Shown here: positions 22,889 to 32,874 of the stretch, piece by piece
Layout of the letters: every line of letters begins with the position of its first letter
Position numbering within the stretch: position 1 is the first letter of the stretch
Assembly (NCBI GenBank): GCA_035222895.1
Contig: JAVYIG010000322.1
Span: forward strand, 581,001-645,000
Length of the DNA: 64,000 nt
Source: Strongylocentrotus droebachiensis
Taxonomy: Eukaryota > Echinodermata > Echinoidea > Camarodonta > Strongylocentrotidae
Direction: 5' to 3'
Made by a program: the position numbers and the translations under genes
Notes under the pieces: model-generated
Database searches by the model: none
What the model was told of the DNA's origin: nothing
What the model saw: only the letters and a program-made list of their open reading frames with translations

Positions 22889-23094
22889 GTCTCTCTTCTT
22901 TCTTTCTACCTCTCTCTTCTCTCTTTCTACCTCTCTCTTCTCTCTTTCTACCTCTTTCTTCTCTCTTTCTACCTCTTTCTTCTCTCATTCTATCTCTCTC
23001 TTCTCTCTTTCTACCTCTCTCTTCTCTTTTTTTTTTCTTTCTTTCACTCTCTTGTTTTTCATTTATCTTGCTCTATCTATGCTTTACTAAACAG
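21706..23094 (+). other. Intron 2
   Basis: 1.4 kb. The first 800 nt are AT-rich with an open frame of 149 codons (21750-22199) that resembles nothing I recognise and lies wholly inside the intron. The last 500 nt are the CT-rich tract. ACATGTACATGTACAT occurs at about 22312. Confidence 0.85.
22565..23050 (+). repeat. About 480-nt polypyrimidine satellite upstream of exon 3
   Basis: Almost unbroken C/T on the sense strand: (CCCCCTCTCT)n, then (CT)n, then about six TTCTCTCTTTCTACCTCTC units of 27 nt. It ends about 45 nt before the exon 3 acceptor. The homopurine-homopyrimidine character gives triplex (H-DNA) potential. Open frames of up to 228 codons are artefacts. Confidence 0.95.
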
Positions 23095-23161
23095 ACTGAA
23101 GATGCCGGTGCTGTAGGAGATTTTCGATATGACGAGTTTGGATTCAGAGTGGAAGTGGAAG
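23095..23161 (+). CDS. SGSM3: SGSM3 exon 3 (residues 73-94)
   Basis: Acceptor AAACAG, donor GTAAGT. Encodes TEDAGAVGDFRYDEFGFRVE then VE. The YDEFGFRV motif is invariant in SGSM3 proteins I know. Phase 0 in, phase 1 out. Confidence 0.95.
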
Positions 23162-24213
23162 GTAAGTGAGTGTCATTTCTATTTCAACTGCATCACACAA
23201 TAGATTCAATAAGAGGTGGCTTATTTATTCAACCTTGAGTTCATGTTGGATATTACAGATTGCACTCAGTTTGGTATTATGCCATATGTATAAATGCATG
23301 CATGCATATTGTGAATTGCGGGACTCTATTTTAGGCTTTCTCTCATGAACTTTGTTAGTGGGACTACATCTACATATATGTTGACACATTTCAAAATGCT
23401 CTCTAACTGCTGAAGTGTATAGGTAGCTATCTTTTTCACCTAAAATACATTGTATTATATAGTTTACATTCTCTATCAATTAAAATTAAAATAAGTACAG
23501 GTTCTGTGATAAATATTTTCTGATAATGACATTATTTTTATTTTTTATTCTAATTCAGATTTTGATAAAGGGAATATTTTTTGTATACAAACACCTCTCA
23601 AATGAATGAATTTTTCATTCTATAAACAATTAATCTATACCATAAAATAATTTCTAAAATTTATCAACACAAAAAGACTGTAAAATATAATCAGAAGATT
23701 TTTTTTTTAAATAGATCCTTTGTTTACTTCAAACTTAAACAAACAGACAGCTGTGATTTTTATTGTAATCACAGTGAACAGACTCTACTTGTATACTCCA
23801 AGCATGTGCTATGCAAATTCATGTACACTGATTTTCATATTTTACACTGCCAAGATTTCACTTCTATGTTTGCTAGTACACTGTTGTGAATGATGATATT
23901 CAGTACATGCACTAGAGCATGAAGATGACACTGGGCAAGCATCTGCCACCAATTATGGCCCAGTATCGCTTATTGAAGAGTGAATATTAAAGGTGTTGGT
24001 CTGTAGAACAGGCCATGTCGATACCACCTTGTGGTGCAAAGAACTTGCTTCTTTTTTTTCTTGAAGAGGTACTAAAAATCATAGTCTGAAATCATAGCAG
24101 AATTGTAGCGTTCGCTCATGTTTCCAAATTTGCATATATAGGCATATTGAATACTGATTTACTGTAATGATAATGTAAATATAGATTTGTAGTTGTATTA
24201 AGGCAGCACTAGC

Positions 24214-24464
24214 ATACCTGCCAACCCTCCCGAAAAATCCGGTGTGTGTGTGTGTGCGATGTGAGAGTTCACGTATTGCGTGCGTTGAAGGGCTGCATGA
24301 TTGAGCAGCGAATTTGTATTCGCTTTTTTGCACAGATTTACCGCGTATTGCCAGTTACACTGCCGTTGCATGTGCGAACGCCTGTTAAGGGTAAAGATTT
24401 CTTATTTTCGAAGACATACCGTGCTAAAAATTCTTAATTCTCATTTTCAAATGTTGGCAGGTAT
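24214..24464. mobile_element. 251-bp hAT-like MITE with 8-bp target duplication
   Basis: The ends ATACCTGCCAAC and GTTGGCAGGTAT are perfectly inverted over at least 11 bp (the right end has one extra base before it). They are flanked by GCACTAGC on both sides (24206-24213 and 24465-24472). The interior has a short (GT)n run. An internal open frame of 63 codons shows no recognisable domain. Confidence 0.85.
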
Positions 24465-25769
24465 GCACTAGCTACATGTATAATGTTTAGAACTTATAGT
24501 GTAGGAATTGATCACATACAAAGTAATATGCATAGTCAGTTTAATCACTATCATTGCAAAGGGCAGAAATATATAATTCAAGGAAAATTTTTGTGGGGCT
24601 TTTTGAAAAAAATATTGTATGGTCAGGCATCAACATAACTGTCGTAGGTGTATTTTGACCTTTCCTTTATGTGGTTGGTTGCCCTTATAAAAGACTGATC
24701 TTTCCCTTTGTGGTGTTGCGTGCAGACGGCTTCAGATATTTATTTCATGAGAGATTCTCTTCGACAATGCATTTCTTAAAGACCATATATCTGAACTGAA
24801 AAAATGAAATGGATGAAATATACATCAACAGAAAGCTTATAAGCCATAGATTACAATAATATCAATCATATGCCATTTTAGTGTCTGTCAGAGGAGTATC
24901 AGCTCTCTGAAAATTCAAAATCTAATGCTGAAAAAATTGGAAGTTAATATCATCTTATTCACAATGACTTTCCATTAATTAAGCGTGGCTCATCGCCTCA
25001 CCTATAAACATGTAGGTGAACCAGTCGGGTCCACATGTTATGTTGTCACTGTAACTTAGGCAAATTTGACCCCTGTTCACTCGTAATATGGAGAACGAGG
25101 TTTTAACTTGCTTTTTTGCAATAATGAATGAGTAAATACTTTTTATTCCTTTATATTTTTTATTCTACATTCATTCAGTTTTCCGTTTATATAAAGTTGT
25201 ATTTTCATGGGATATGGTCTTTAAACTTTTTCTCTGCTCATTAGGAGGCTTCGCAAAAGCGTTGACCTTCTATGTCTCATTATGCTTTTGGAAGAAATCT
25301 TGTAAATAAGGAGCTCAGGCATATGATGGTTAGATTGAGTTGACATTTAAGATCTTACATGTAAATGTACTGTTAAATACATGTGTATATGCAGCATTTA
25401 CCAGTCAATTTATTGATTTTTTTTTCATAAAACTGTTAAAAATATATTTGTAATTAAACAATTATGCAGTGTCTTTAGCAATTTTCAAAATTTAACAAAT
25501 ATTATATGGGAGCATTTTAAGAAGGCTTATAGGAATTCCATTTTTTTAAACCATTACCAGACATGTACAGTACCTTCTTAATGTCATTATTCATGATGAA
25601 ATGTCTTTTCTTCTTTGGAGTCAATTTATGTAATGCCAAGCTTTTATTTGACTACTTACCCTTTAGGACATTATGATTTGTTCTTATTTTTTGTTTCTTA
25701 GTAAAAACTAAAAAAATAAAAAAATGATTTTGTGAAATCTATAAATTTGGAATGAATACAGTTAGATTC

Positions 25770-26175
25770 AAATTGAAAGCTACTGAAATGACCTGAAATG
25801 AATAAAACTGAACCCATCTGTATTTACATGAATTGAACCAAATTGAATTGAACTGAAATTGATAAAAGTTTGAACCTGTAAAAAACCAAACTGAACTAAA
25901 CTGATTCAAACTGAATCAAACTGATCTTATCTGAACTGAACTAAGCTGATCTAATCTGAGCTCATCTGAACTAAACTGATCTAATAATTGAACTAAGCTG
26001 AACTGAACTTAATTAAAGTGATCTAATCTGAACTAAACTGATCTGAACTGAACTAAACTGAACTGAATTGAAATGAATTGAAGTGAACTCAAGTGAACTA
26101 AAGTGAACTAAAGTGACCTGAACTGAACCGAACATTACCAAACTGAATATAATTGAATCAAATAGAACTGAACCA
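25770..26175. repeat. Degenerate CTGAA/AACTGA satellite
   Basis: About 400 bp built from variants of CTGAA, CTAAA and CTGATCT in 5-6-bp steps (for example GAACTAAACTGATCTGAACT). It ends about 105 bp before exon 4. Confidence 0.95.
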
Positions 26176-26281
26176 AACTAAAGAGTATTCTATGCTTAAT
26201 AATATTATCACATTAATAATATCATCATATTAAATCCATTTTAAGTAAAGTTGTTTTGATTTATTCATTTTCTAAATACAG

Positions 26282-26412
26282 ATGCAGCCGAGCCCAACTC
26301 CAGTAAGCTCCTGAGTGAACCGTTCATAGAGGACCCCCAGCAGAGATTGAAATGGACAGCATACTTTGAGTTCGCTCACAATAAAGAGGTTGGAGATCTC
26401 ACATGGGAATCG
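26282..26412 (+). CDS. SGSM3: SGSM3 exon 4 (residues 95-138)
   Basis: Acceptor ATACAG, donor GTAATA. With the split Asp codon it reads [15 protein letters not shown], then EDPQQRLKW, then [17 protein letters not shown] and the PQ.RL.W motif are SGSM3 hallmarks between the N-terminal block and the TBC domain. Phase 1 in, phase 0 out. Confidence 0.95.
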
Positions 26413-26916
26413 GTAATATAATCTACTTCCATCTCAGTTTCTAATATTTTACGGGGTTAATAAAAATAAATTCGGTTTAAAAAGACATATCTATAAATAC
26501 AAATGATTTAAAGGTCCAAGGACCAAAACTGATCATGTTTACAAGAATACAATAAACTTATAGACACAGTAAATATACAATACTGAGCAAAACAGGCAGG
26601 TATAATAAGTACAAGATGGCAATAAAGTTGATTAATAATACACAGCTGCCAACTATTACAGAAAGTTTGTAATTATTACGTTCAAAATTACGAATGCATC
26701 TTCAAGAATTACCGATTGAATACACACATAATACATGGCGCAATGGTAAACTCATACTTTGATAGTGAGTATAACAAGAAACGGGTGAGAATATAGGAAG
26801 GAGATAGTGTTTGACATCTGAATTCGAAGTAAATGGAATTCTAGTTTGCACTTAATAAAGCATATTACATTTCAGAAATTATATCCAAAATTCTATCTTA
26901 AAATTACATCATCTAG

Positions 26917-27054
26917 ATGGACAGCCGGTTACCCCAGACGGAGAAGTTACGTTCGCTGGTCCGCGAGGGCATTCCACACAGCATGAGACACCAGCTGTGG
27001 ATGAGACTCTGCGGTGCGCAGGAGAAGAAGAGTAGCAGCGAAATGTCATACAAG
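26917..27054 (+). CDS. SGSM3: SGSM3 exon 5, TBC domain start (residues 139-184)
   Basis: Acceptor CATCTAG, donor GTAAGT; 46 codons. It reads [20 protein letters not shown], then [14 protein letters not shown], then KKSSSEMSY. The GIP..MR..LW..L.GA motif is TBC motif 1. Its first ATG is internal to the gene and not a start codon. Confidence 0.96.
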
Positions 27055-27405
27055 GTAAGTAAGGCTGACTCCCAGGTTGTTGATCGGAGAAAGCAACAGA
27101 GGCTGTGAATTATTGATGATTTAACAAGATTGGATTTCTGGAAGTGACGAATGCTCATGACTCTTGTGCGTAGGAGGGTGATAAGTCGTTACTGTGTTTA
27201 GATACCGAAGTTCACACCTTCCGGGTCAAAGTAACTGATTTGAATATGTGTAATTTATTCATGACGTGAGAGGAGACAATTACAGTGTACAGTCAATCTA
27301 ATTATAGCAGAATTAATGTTCTACACACTGTATGCAGTGGGAATACCCATGTTTTAGTTCATACACATATTTACATGTTTATATCTTTTGGTTTGTATAT
27401 CATAG

Positions 27406-27462
27406 GAGATCATCAAAGCCAGTTCCAGTGACCAGTCTATGGCAGCCAAGCAAATAGAAAAG
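27406..27462 (+). CDS. SGSM3: SGSM3 exon 6, TBC domain (residues 185-203)
   Basis: A 57-nt exon, acceptor ATAG, donor GTGAAA. Reads EIIKASSSDQSMAAKQIEK. AAKQIEK leads directly into the arginine-finger motif that starts exon 7. Phase 0 at both ends. Confidence 0.94.
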
Positions 27463-27540
27463 GTGAAAATATGTTGCGTCAACACAGACATACATCTAGT
27501 CTTTCAACACATACGTGGCAGCCACGTGCACTCAAGATAT

Positions 27541-27726
27541 CAGTCAAACCTGCTTTAGTGATGACCTGTATAGAAAGACCACCCGTCTACAAAGACCACA
27601 ATTTTTCCCTTGAAAATGGTTTCTCATTGAAACATGTACTAAAGGAACCTGTACATAGAGTCCACCTGCCTATAAAAAACACTTTTCTTGTCTCCCTTGG
27701 GTGGTCTTTATAGACAGGTTTCACTG
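27541..27726. mobile_element. MITE of CAGTSAAACC family, copy 2
   Basis: Starts CAGTCAAACCTGCTTTAG and ends CAGGTTTCACTG. The interior has AAAGACCACC modules as in copy 1. It lies 80 bp after exon 6. Confidence 0.8.
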
Positions 27727-28237
27727 TACCTTCATTCTGCATGCTTTAAGATGTGGAATATTGAATAGCAGATATACTCCACAACTTCGTTGCCTTATGT
27801 ATTCAGACACAATGCACATAGCATCCACATTTACTCAAATTTGTGTCTACTATCATCCAAATATGTAATTGAATTAACTTTTATTATATTGTTTGATGAT
27901 GTATGATCTTTATATGCTATGATGGTATTTGATGAAAAATATTTATTTTGTTGAAGGAGAAGCAATCAAATATGTGTGAGGGCAAAATTCCAGGATTTTT
28001 TTACCTGTCAAAAAAAATAAAATTGTCAGGCAAATATTCCTCCTTTATCATATTACAAATTATTAGTTCATTTCGTCAAGGTAAGGAATCTTCATGTAGA
28101 TTAGAAGGAAGTAATATGATTTTCCCTATTGCCATCAAATACCTTATTTCAGTTTAATAGATAAGCTGTTAAAACTTTTCATGAGCAATGTGTGGACATT
28201 ATCTCCTAATGCTTTCATACAATGAATCTTTGAACAG

Positions 28238-28372
28238 GACCTGCTACGTACGATGCCCACCAATGCGTGTTTCTCAAACCAGAAGAGCACCGGCGTCCCG
28301 AGGTTACGTAGGGTCCTGAGAGGTATCTCATGGCTCTATCCTGATATAGGCTACTGTCAAGGAACAGGCGTG
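28238..28372 (+). CDS. SGSM3: SGSM3 exon 7, TBC catalytic core (residues 204-248)
   Basis: Acceptor TGAACAG, donor GTAAGA; 45 codons. Reads [12 protein letters not shown], then [10 protein letters not shown], then [15 protein letters not shown]207 of IEKDLLRT is the arginine finger and Q244 of YCQG the glutamine finger required for GAP activity in TBC proteins. Both are present, so catalysis should be intact. Confidence 0.97.
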
Positions 28373-28401
28373 GTAAGAAGAGGAAAGGGAAAGATATGGT
28401 A

Positions 28402-28623
28402 TAGTCGAACCTGCTTTGGTGACCACCTGTCTACAAAGACCACCTGTCTTCAAAGACCACCTGTGTGCAAATGCCACTTGGTCTACAAAGACCACATTTT
28501 TTGTTCCCTTGAAAGTTTCTCATTGAAACCTGTACTATAGGCACCTGTCTACAAAGACCACCTGCCTATAAAGACCACTTTTCTTGTCTCCCTTGGGTGG
28601 TCTTTATAGACAGGTTTCACTGT
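28402..28623. mobile_element. MITE of CAGTSAAACC family, copy 3
   Basis: Starts AGTCGAACCTGCTTTGG and ends CAGGTTTCACTGT. It carries four ACAAAGACCACC modules. It lies 30 bp after exon 7 and is followed almost at once by copy 4. Confidence 0.75.
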
Positions 28624-28640
28624 AGTGTAGCTTTATGATA

Positions 28641-28818
28641 CAGTGAAACCTGTCTTAGCGGCCACCTCCCTATAAAAGTGACCTGTCTGTAGTGGTCACC
28701 TATATAACCTCACTCTAGAAGGAGATGTGTGTTGAAGAACCTGCCTGGAAAGGTCACCTGTCTACAGTGGCCACGTTTTGTGATTCCCTTGGATGGCCTT
28801 AATATACAGACTTGACTG
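28641..28818. mobile_element. MITE of CAGTSAAACC family, copy 4
   Basis: Starts CAGTGAAACCTGTCTTAG and ends CAGACTTGACTG. More diverged inside. Seventeen bp separate it from copy 3. Confidence 0.7.
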
Positions 28819-29325
28819 TACAATAAAACTTGCCCAAGGGAAACACAAATAGTAGCCACTAAGAACAGATAGCCTTTCTACACATGTTCTAATTTGAGAA
28901 ATGAGATAACAAATAAAAGATTATAAAAATGAGGTCAAAGAAGAGTATGAAAAATGTCCAAGTCTTATTAATGTACCACATTTGGGGCCACTTCCAAACT
29001 GCTACTTTTCCAATGATGTTGATTGACACCCTCTTGCACAGCATTCTTCCACTGCCCTTTTTGTTTATTTGTTTTTCAAGACCACCATAGAATCTTTGTA
29101 AATTTTATTTACATGTATTGATACTATATGAATTTTGTAAGGCACCAAATCCTCTTGAAATCAAATTCTCACAGTGCACTTGTACAGCTGAAGTAAGTGA
29201 GAAAGAACATATAGAAATGAAAGAGAACAATTAATTATATGCCAAATCAAACGGGAGTATTATTATTCTTTCTGTTTGTATACATGTGCAACATATCTAT
29301 TTGATCAACTTTTTTTGTTCTACAG

Positions 29326-29442
29326 ATCGTCTCTTCATTGCTTCTGTTCATGGATGAAGAAGATGCTTTCTGGATCATGTGTTCAGTCGTAGAAGATCTT
29401 GTTCCTCCATCATACTTCTCACACACGCTCCTAGGTGTACAG
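29326..29442 (+). CDS. SGSM3: SGSM3 exon 8, TBC domain (residues 249-287)
   Basis: Acceptor TTCTACAG, donor GTAAGT; 39 codons. Reads [20 protein letters not shown], then [19 protein letters not shown]. Human SGSM3 has the same L..EEDAFW.M...IEDL.P.SYFS.TLLGVQ block. The last 78 nt (29365-29442) are the parent of the tandem array that follows. Phase 0 at both ends. Confidence 0.96.
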
Positions 29443-30535
29443 GTAAGTCAATGGCTTTAGACAATACCCAAGTCACACCAAAGAGACCAACAGCAGAGTG
29501 ACAGATTATATTGCTCTGAATGTCCTAGAGTCAGGTGGTTTGGTGTGACTGAGGTATCATTTTGTATTTTAAATGCTTTCTGAATCGTGTGTTCAGTCGT
29601 AGAAGATCTCGTTCCTCCTTCATACTTCTCACATACACTCCTAGGTGTACAGGTAAGGCAATGGCTTTAGACAATGCCCCAGTCACACCAAAGAGACCAA
29701 GTAAAAGATTATATTGCTCTGAATGTCCTAGAGTCTGTTAGCTTGGAGTCGGTTGGTGTGACGGAAGGTATCAGTTTGTATTTTAAATGCTTTATGGATC
29801 ATGTGTTCAATCGTAGAAGATCTTGTTCCTCCATCATACTTCTCACACACGCTCCTAGGTGTACAGGTAAGTCAATGGCTTTAGACAATACCCTAGTCAC
29901 ACCAAAGAGATTATATTGCTCTGAATGTCCTGTCAGTTGGTTTGAGTCTGTTTGGTGTGACTGAGGTATCATTTTGTATTTTAAATGCTTTCTGAATCGT
30001 GTGTTCAGTCGTAGAAGATCTCGTTCCTCCTTCATACTTCTCACATACACTCCTAGGTGTACAGGTAAGGCAATGGCTTTAGACGATGCCCCATTCACAC
30101 CAAAGAGACCAACAGCAGAGTGACAGATTTTATTGCTCTGAATGTCCTAGAGTCTGTTGGTTTTGTTTGGAGTCGGTTTGGTGTGACTGAGGTATCATTT
30201 TGTATTTTAAATGCTTTCTGGATCATGTGTTCAGTCGTAGAAGATCTCGTTCCTCCATCATACTTCTCACACACACTCCTAGGTGTACAGGTAAGGCAAT
30301 GGCTTTAGACAATTCCCTAGTTACACCAAAGACACCAACAGCAGAGTGACAACAGACCAAGCAAAAGATTATATTGCTCTGAATGTCCTAGAGTCAGTTG
30401 GTTTGGTTTGAGTCGGTTTGGTGTGACTGAGGTATCAGTTTGTATATTGAATGCCTTCTGGATCATGTGTTCAGTCATAGAAGATCTCATTCCTCCAACA
30501 TACTTCTCACATACATTGCTTGGAGTTCAAGCAAG
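29443..30535 (+). repeat. Tandem array of exon 8 3' end plus donor (5 copies)
   Basis: The final 78 nt of exon 8 recur, each exactly 78 nt, at 29575-29652, 29789-29866, 29987-30064, 30213-30290 and 30453-30530. Start-to-start spacings are 210, 214, 198, 226 and 240 nt. Each of copies 1-4 ends in GTAAG; copy 5 ends in GCAAGT. Copies 1 and 3 have a TGA where the exon has TGG. The first 39 nt of the exon are replaced by GAGGTATCATTTTGTATTTT-type sequence. Spacers carry an inverted-repeat module of about 80 bp with ends AGTCACACCAAA and TTTGGTGTGACT (for example 29471-29550). Confidence 0.93.
30453..30530 (+). pseudogene. Distal exon 8 copy with GC donor
   Basis: Relative to exon 8, the last 18 codons differ at 11 positions. 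Eight are synonymous and three are conservative (V to I twice, S to T), giving [20 protein letters not shown]. It is followed by GCAAGT, the best form of a GC-AG donor. No in-phase acceptor was found for the 5' side. It could be a relic of a once-used alternative exon. Confidence 0.5.
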
Positions 30536-31107
30536 TACAAAGCCTTATTCCCATTTGAACATGGTAAACCGTCTTTTAAAAAAAGAAGCATTGGTAAAAT
30601 GGTGGCATAAGTGTAGTGTGCTTCACATTTCTGTAGCTTATAACACACAGATGAGTTGGTATTCTTTTGGGCCTTTAAAATATGCAGATACTTTTGAACC
30701 TCACCACAACCCCACTTGCTGTTCATTTATATGGATAGAAATAGAAAGCAAAATTTCACTGAGGTGAACTGCATCGATTTACAGCATCATATTTAAAAAA
30801 AACTCCAGTTGTTTTATTACCAATCTAAATCCATGTATGAAAATATGTCTCACTGTTAAAGATGCTATTTTGCTTCTTAAAAGTAATAGAAAATCATCAT
30901 GTTTGCAATAATGGTCTATGCGCTTAGTAATTTCTGTTTATGTTCAAGCTGTTTGTTTGAATTTAAGTCCAAATATAAAGTCTGTTATCATGCATAGATC
31001 AGTCCCAAAACAAATGGATGAATACCAGAGAAACTACAAATGGCATGTTCTGCAATGACTGTCAAGATTGATTAATGATTATATGATTTTTATGTTTATG
31101 TCTTTAG

Positions 31108-31186
31108 GCTGACCAGAGAGTATTAAGACAACTGATGGTCAGCTATCTTCCAGAGCTTGATCAGCTACTTAAGAGCCATGATATAG
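31108..31186 (+). CDS. SGSM3: SGSM3 exon 9, TBC domain (residues 288-313)
   Basis: Acceptor TCTTTAG, donor GTGAGT. Reads [20 protein letters not shown] then LKSHDI. DQRVLR.L...YLP.LD.LL..HDI is conserved in the family. Phase 0 in, phase 1 out. Confidence 0.95.
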
Positions 31187-31984
31187 GTGAGTTGGACATT
31201 GTAACATGTAAATCCATTAATTCAATTCACCCTCCCGCAAATACGATGTTCGACAGTTGGTAGCAACCTTCCTCTCACATAGATCAGCACATGCGTAGAT
31301 ACGATTCTGGGGAAAAAGACGAGGTTTCTCCCGGCAGTGTCAATTAATTCCTTATTTTACTATTCAGGTATCATGAAGTCCCCCAATGATTTGATGAGAT
31401 CTATATAGGCAAACTTATAATCTGTTACTTATAGTTTACTTTCCAGATCTCGACCCATTGTATTTATATGGGAACAGCCTTTGCCAAATATACCCATGAC
31501 TGGCGCTGCCCTCTATGGCCAAATACTGTAGTTGCAGAAGCGAGAATTAAACATCTATTTACATGCCTATGTCTTTGTTTTACTAATGGTGTTTCTCATT
31601 GAAGCATTCATTAATGAACACAAGTGAAAATAACGAGATTTTATTGCAAGGGAGGGAAACAATGATTGGTGGTGTTCATGATTAGGCACTCAAAGACGAA
31701 ACAACAAATAATTTATAACATTCCGAAATGTTTCATCATTGTAAATTGATGCTTGCTCTTTTCTGTGTATATTTTAAAATTACCCTTGAAAGGTTATTTG
31801 TTATTGTGCAAAAGAAATGTTGTTTTTTCTTTTTATTTATTGCAATGCACTTCAAGTTGTTTTGCAACATACATACTAAGCCTTTTAAGAGTCATCTATG
31901 ATTTATGGAGACAGGCATCAATCTTATCCTATTACACACAATCAAAATAATCTGCAATTTTCCTTTACATGTTCATTCTAACAG

Positions 31985-32130
31985 AGTTATCCTTGATCAC
32001 ACTCCACTGGTTTCTGACTGCTTTCGCCAGTGTTGTTCATATGAAGGTGCTACTCAGAGTCTGGGATATGTTCTTCTTCGATGGATCTATCGTACTCTTC
32101 CAGATCACACTTGCCATGTTCAAAATGAAG
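31985..32130 (+). CDS. SGSM3: SGSM3 exon 10, TBC domain (residues 314-362)
   Basis: Acceptor CTAACAG, donor GTAAGG. Reads [18 protein letters not shown], then [13 protein letters not shown], then [12 protein letters not shown]. The ITL.WF.T.F and RVWD.FF..G motifs are the C-terminal TBC motifs. Phase 1 in, phase 0 out. Confidence 0.97.
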
Positions 32131-32184
32131 GTAAGGGCTGCTTCCTTAGGGTTGGGTGGATGTTGACTTTCGTTGATATATTGC

Positions 32185-32255
32185 TTTATAGATGTCATGA
32201 GCGTCAGAACCTGACGGATACCGGCGCTATATAAATAACCATATTATTATTCCAC
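32185..32255 (+). mobile_element. SINE/LINE 3' tail fragment
   Basis: GACGGATACCGGCGCTATAT followed by AAATAACCATATTATTATT resembles the common GCGCTATATAAAT..TTATTATT tail of tRNA-derived SINEs. A related tail lies at 45310-45418. Confidence 0.55.
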
Positions 32256-32550
32256 TGGCATACTGGGAAAAAGGTTAAAATGATACTTTATGTTTTCACC
32301 AAAAGTTGACATTTTCAAGGAATTACCCTATTGTAAATCCAGAAATGTTTGTGAAAAGAAAGTTTTAAGTTCATGACAGCCATTTTGATGGCAAATTTTT
32401 TAGAATAAAATCAAAAAATGTTGTGATAAATAAAACTTTTTTAAATCTTGAATACTTGGGAAATTTGTGAAAGTGTCCTGAATGTGAAGCTTTCTTGTTC
32501 ACAGAAGCAAACAAGGCATTTGCACATTTCCTGTTTGAAGTGGGATTCAT

Positions 32551-32715
32551 GTGGGATGGTGGTTTGTACATAGGACTCTCAGTCAGGAGGTCCTGGGTTT
32601 GAATCCTGTCCTGTTGTGTGTTTCTTTAGGCAAGGCATTTCATTATCATCCCTTTCTCTCTACACGGGTGTAATCATTGCTGAGGGACTTTGAAATTTCT
32701 TGTGAATGAAATGAA
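32551..32715 (+). mobile_element. tRNA-derived SINE
   Basis: A degenerate tRNA head has an intact B-box GGGTTTGAATCCTG (about 32595-32608) and an anticodon-arm-like AGGACTCTCAGTCAGGAGGTCCT. It is followed by TTTCTTTAGGCAAGGCATTT, a tail motif common in deuterostome SINEs. Confidence 0.75.
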
Positions 32716-32874
32716 ATGTAGATGGCATTTACCAGAGTAATTCCATAATAAAAGTGTCAAAGGGAAATAAAACCTTAAAAGCAAACAACTCTAAAAGAAA
32801 GCAGAAATCAGAGAAGTAGACTGATGAAAGTTTGAATGAAATCAGACAAAGAATAATAAAGTTACCCATTTTTG

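Larger units (their letters stand above)
23162..26281 (+). other. Intron 3 (3.1 kb)
   Basis: Contains the hAT-like MITE at 24214-24464 and the CTGAA satellite at 25770-26175. The rest is AT-rich with no gene visible. Confidence 0.9.

Noticed and set aside
22404..23169. Long open frames (up to 228 codons) rich in Ser, Leu and Pro, and Arg/Glu/Gly frames on the other strand
   Set aside because: They are translations of the C/T satellite in three frames; no stop codons can arise in such sequence. Only the last part in one frame is real SGSM3 exon 3.
26917..26919. Exon 5 ATG as a gene start
   Set aside because: It sits directly after a splice acceptor, and upstream exons 2-4 encode conserved SGSM3 residues in phase.
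29443..30535. Array copies of exon 8 as ordinary constitutive exons
   Set aside because: They lack the first 39 nt of the exon and its acceptor, copies 1 and 3 contain TGA in frame, and including them would duplicate part of the TBC fold.
29443..30535. CRISPR-like array
   Set aside because: Regular spacing of 200-240 nt and spacers that are similar to one another; the repeat is an exon end in a eukaryotic gene.
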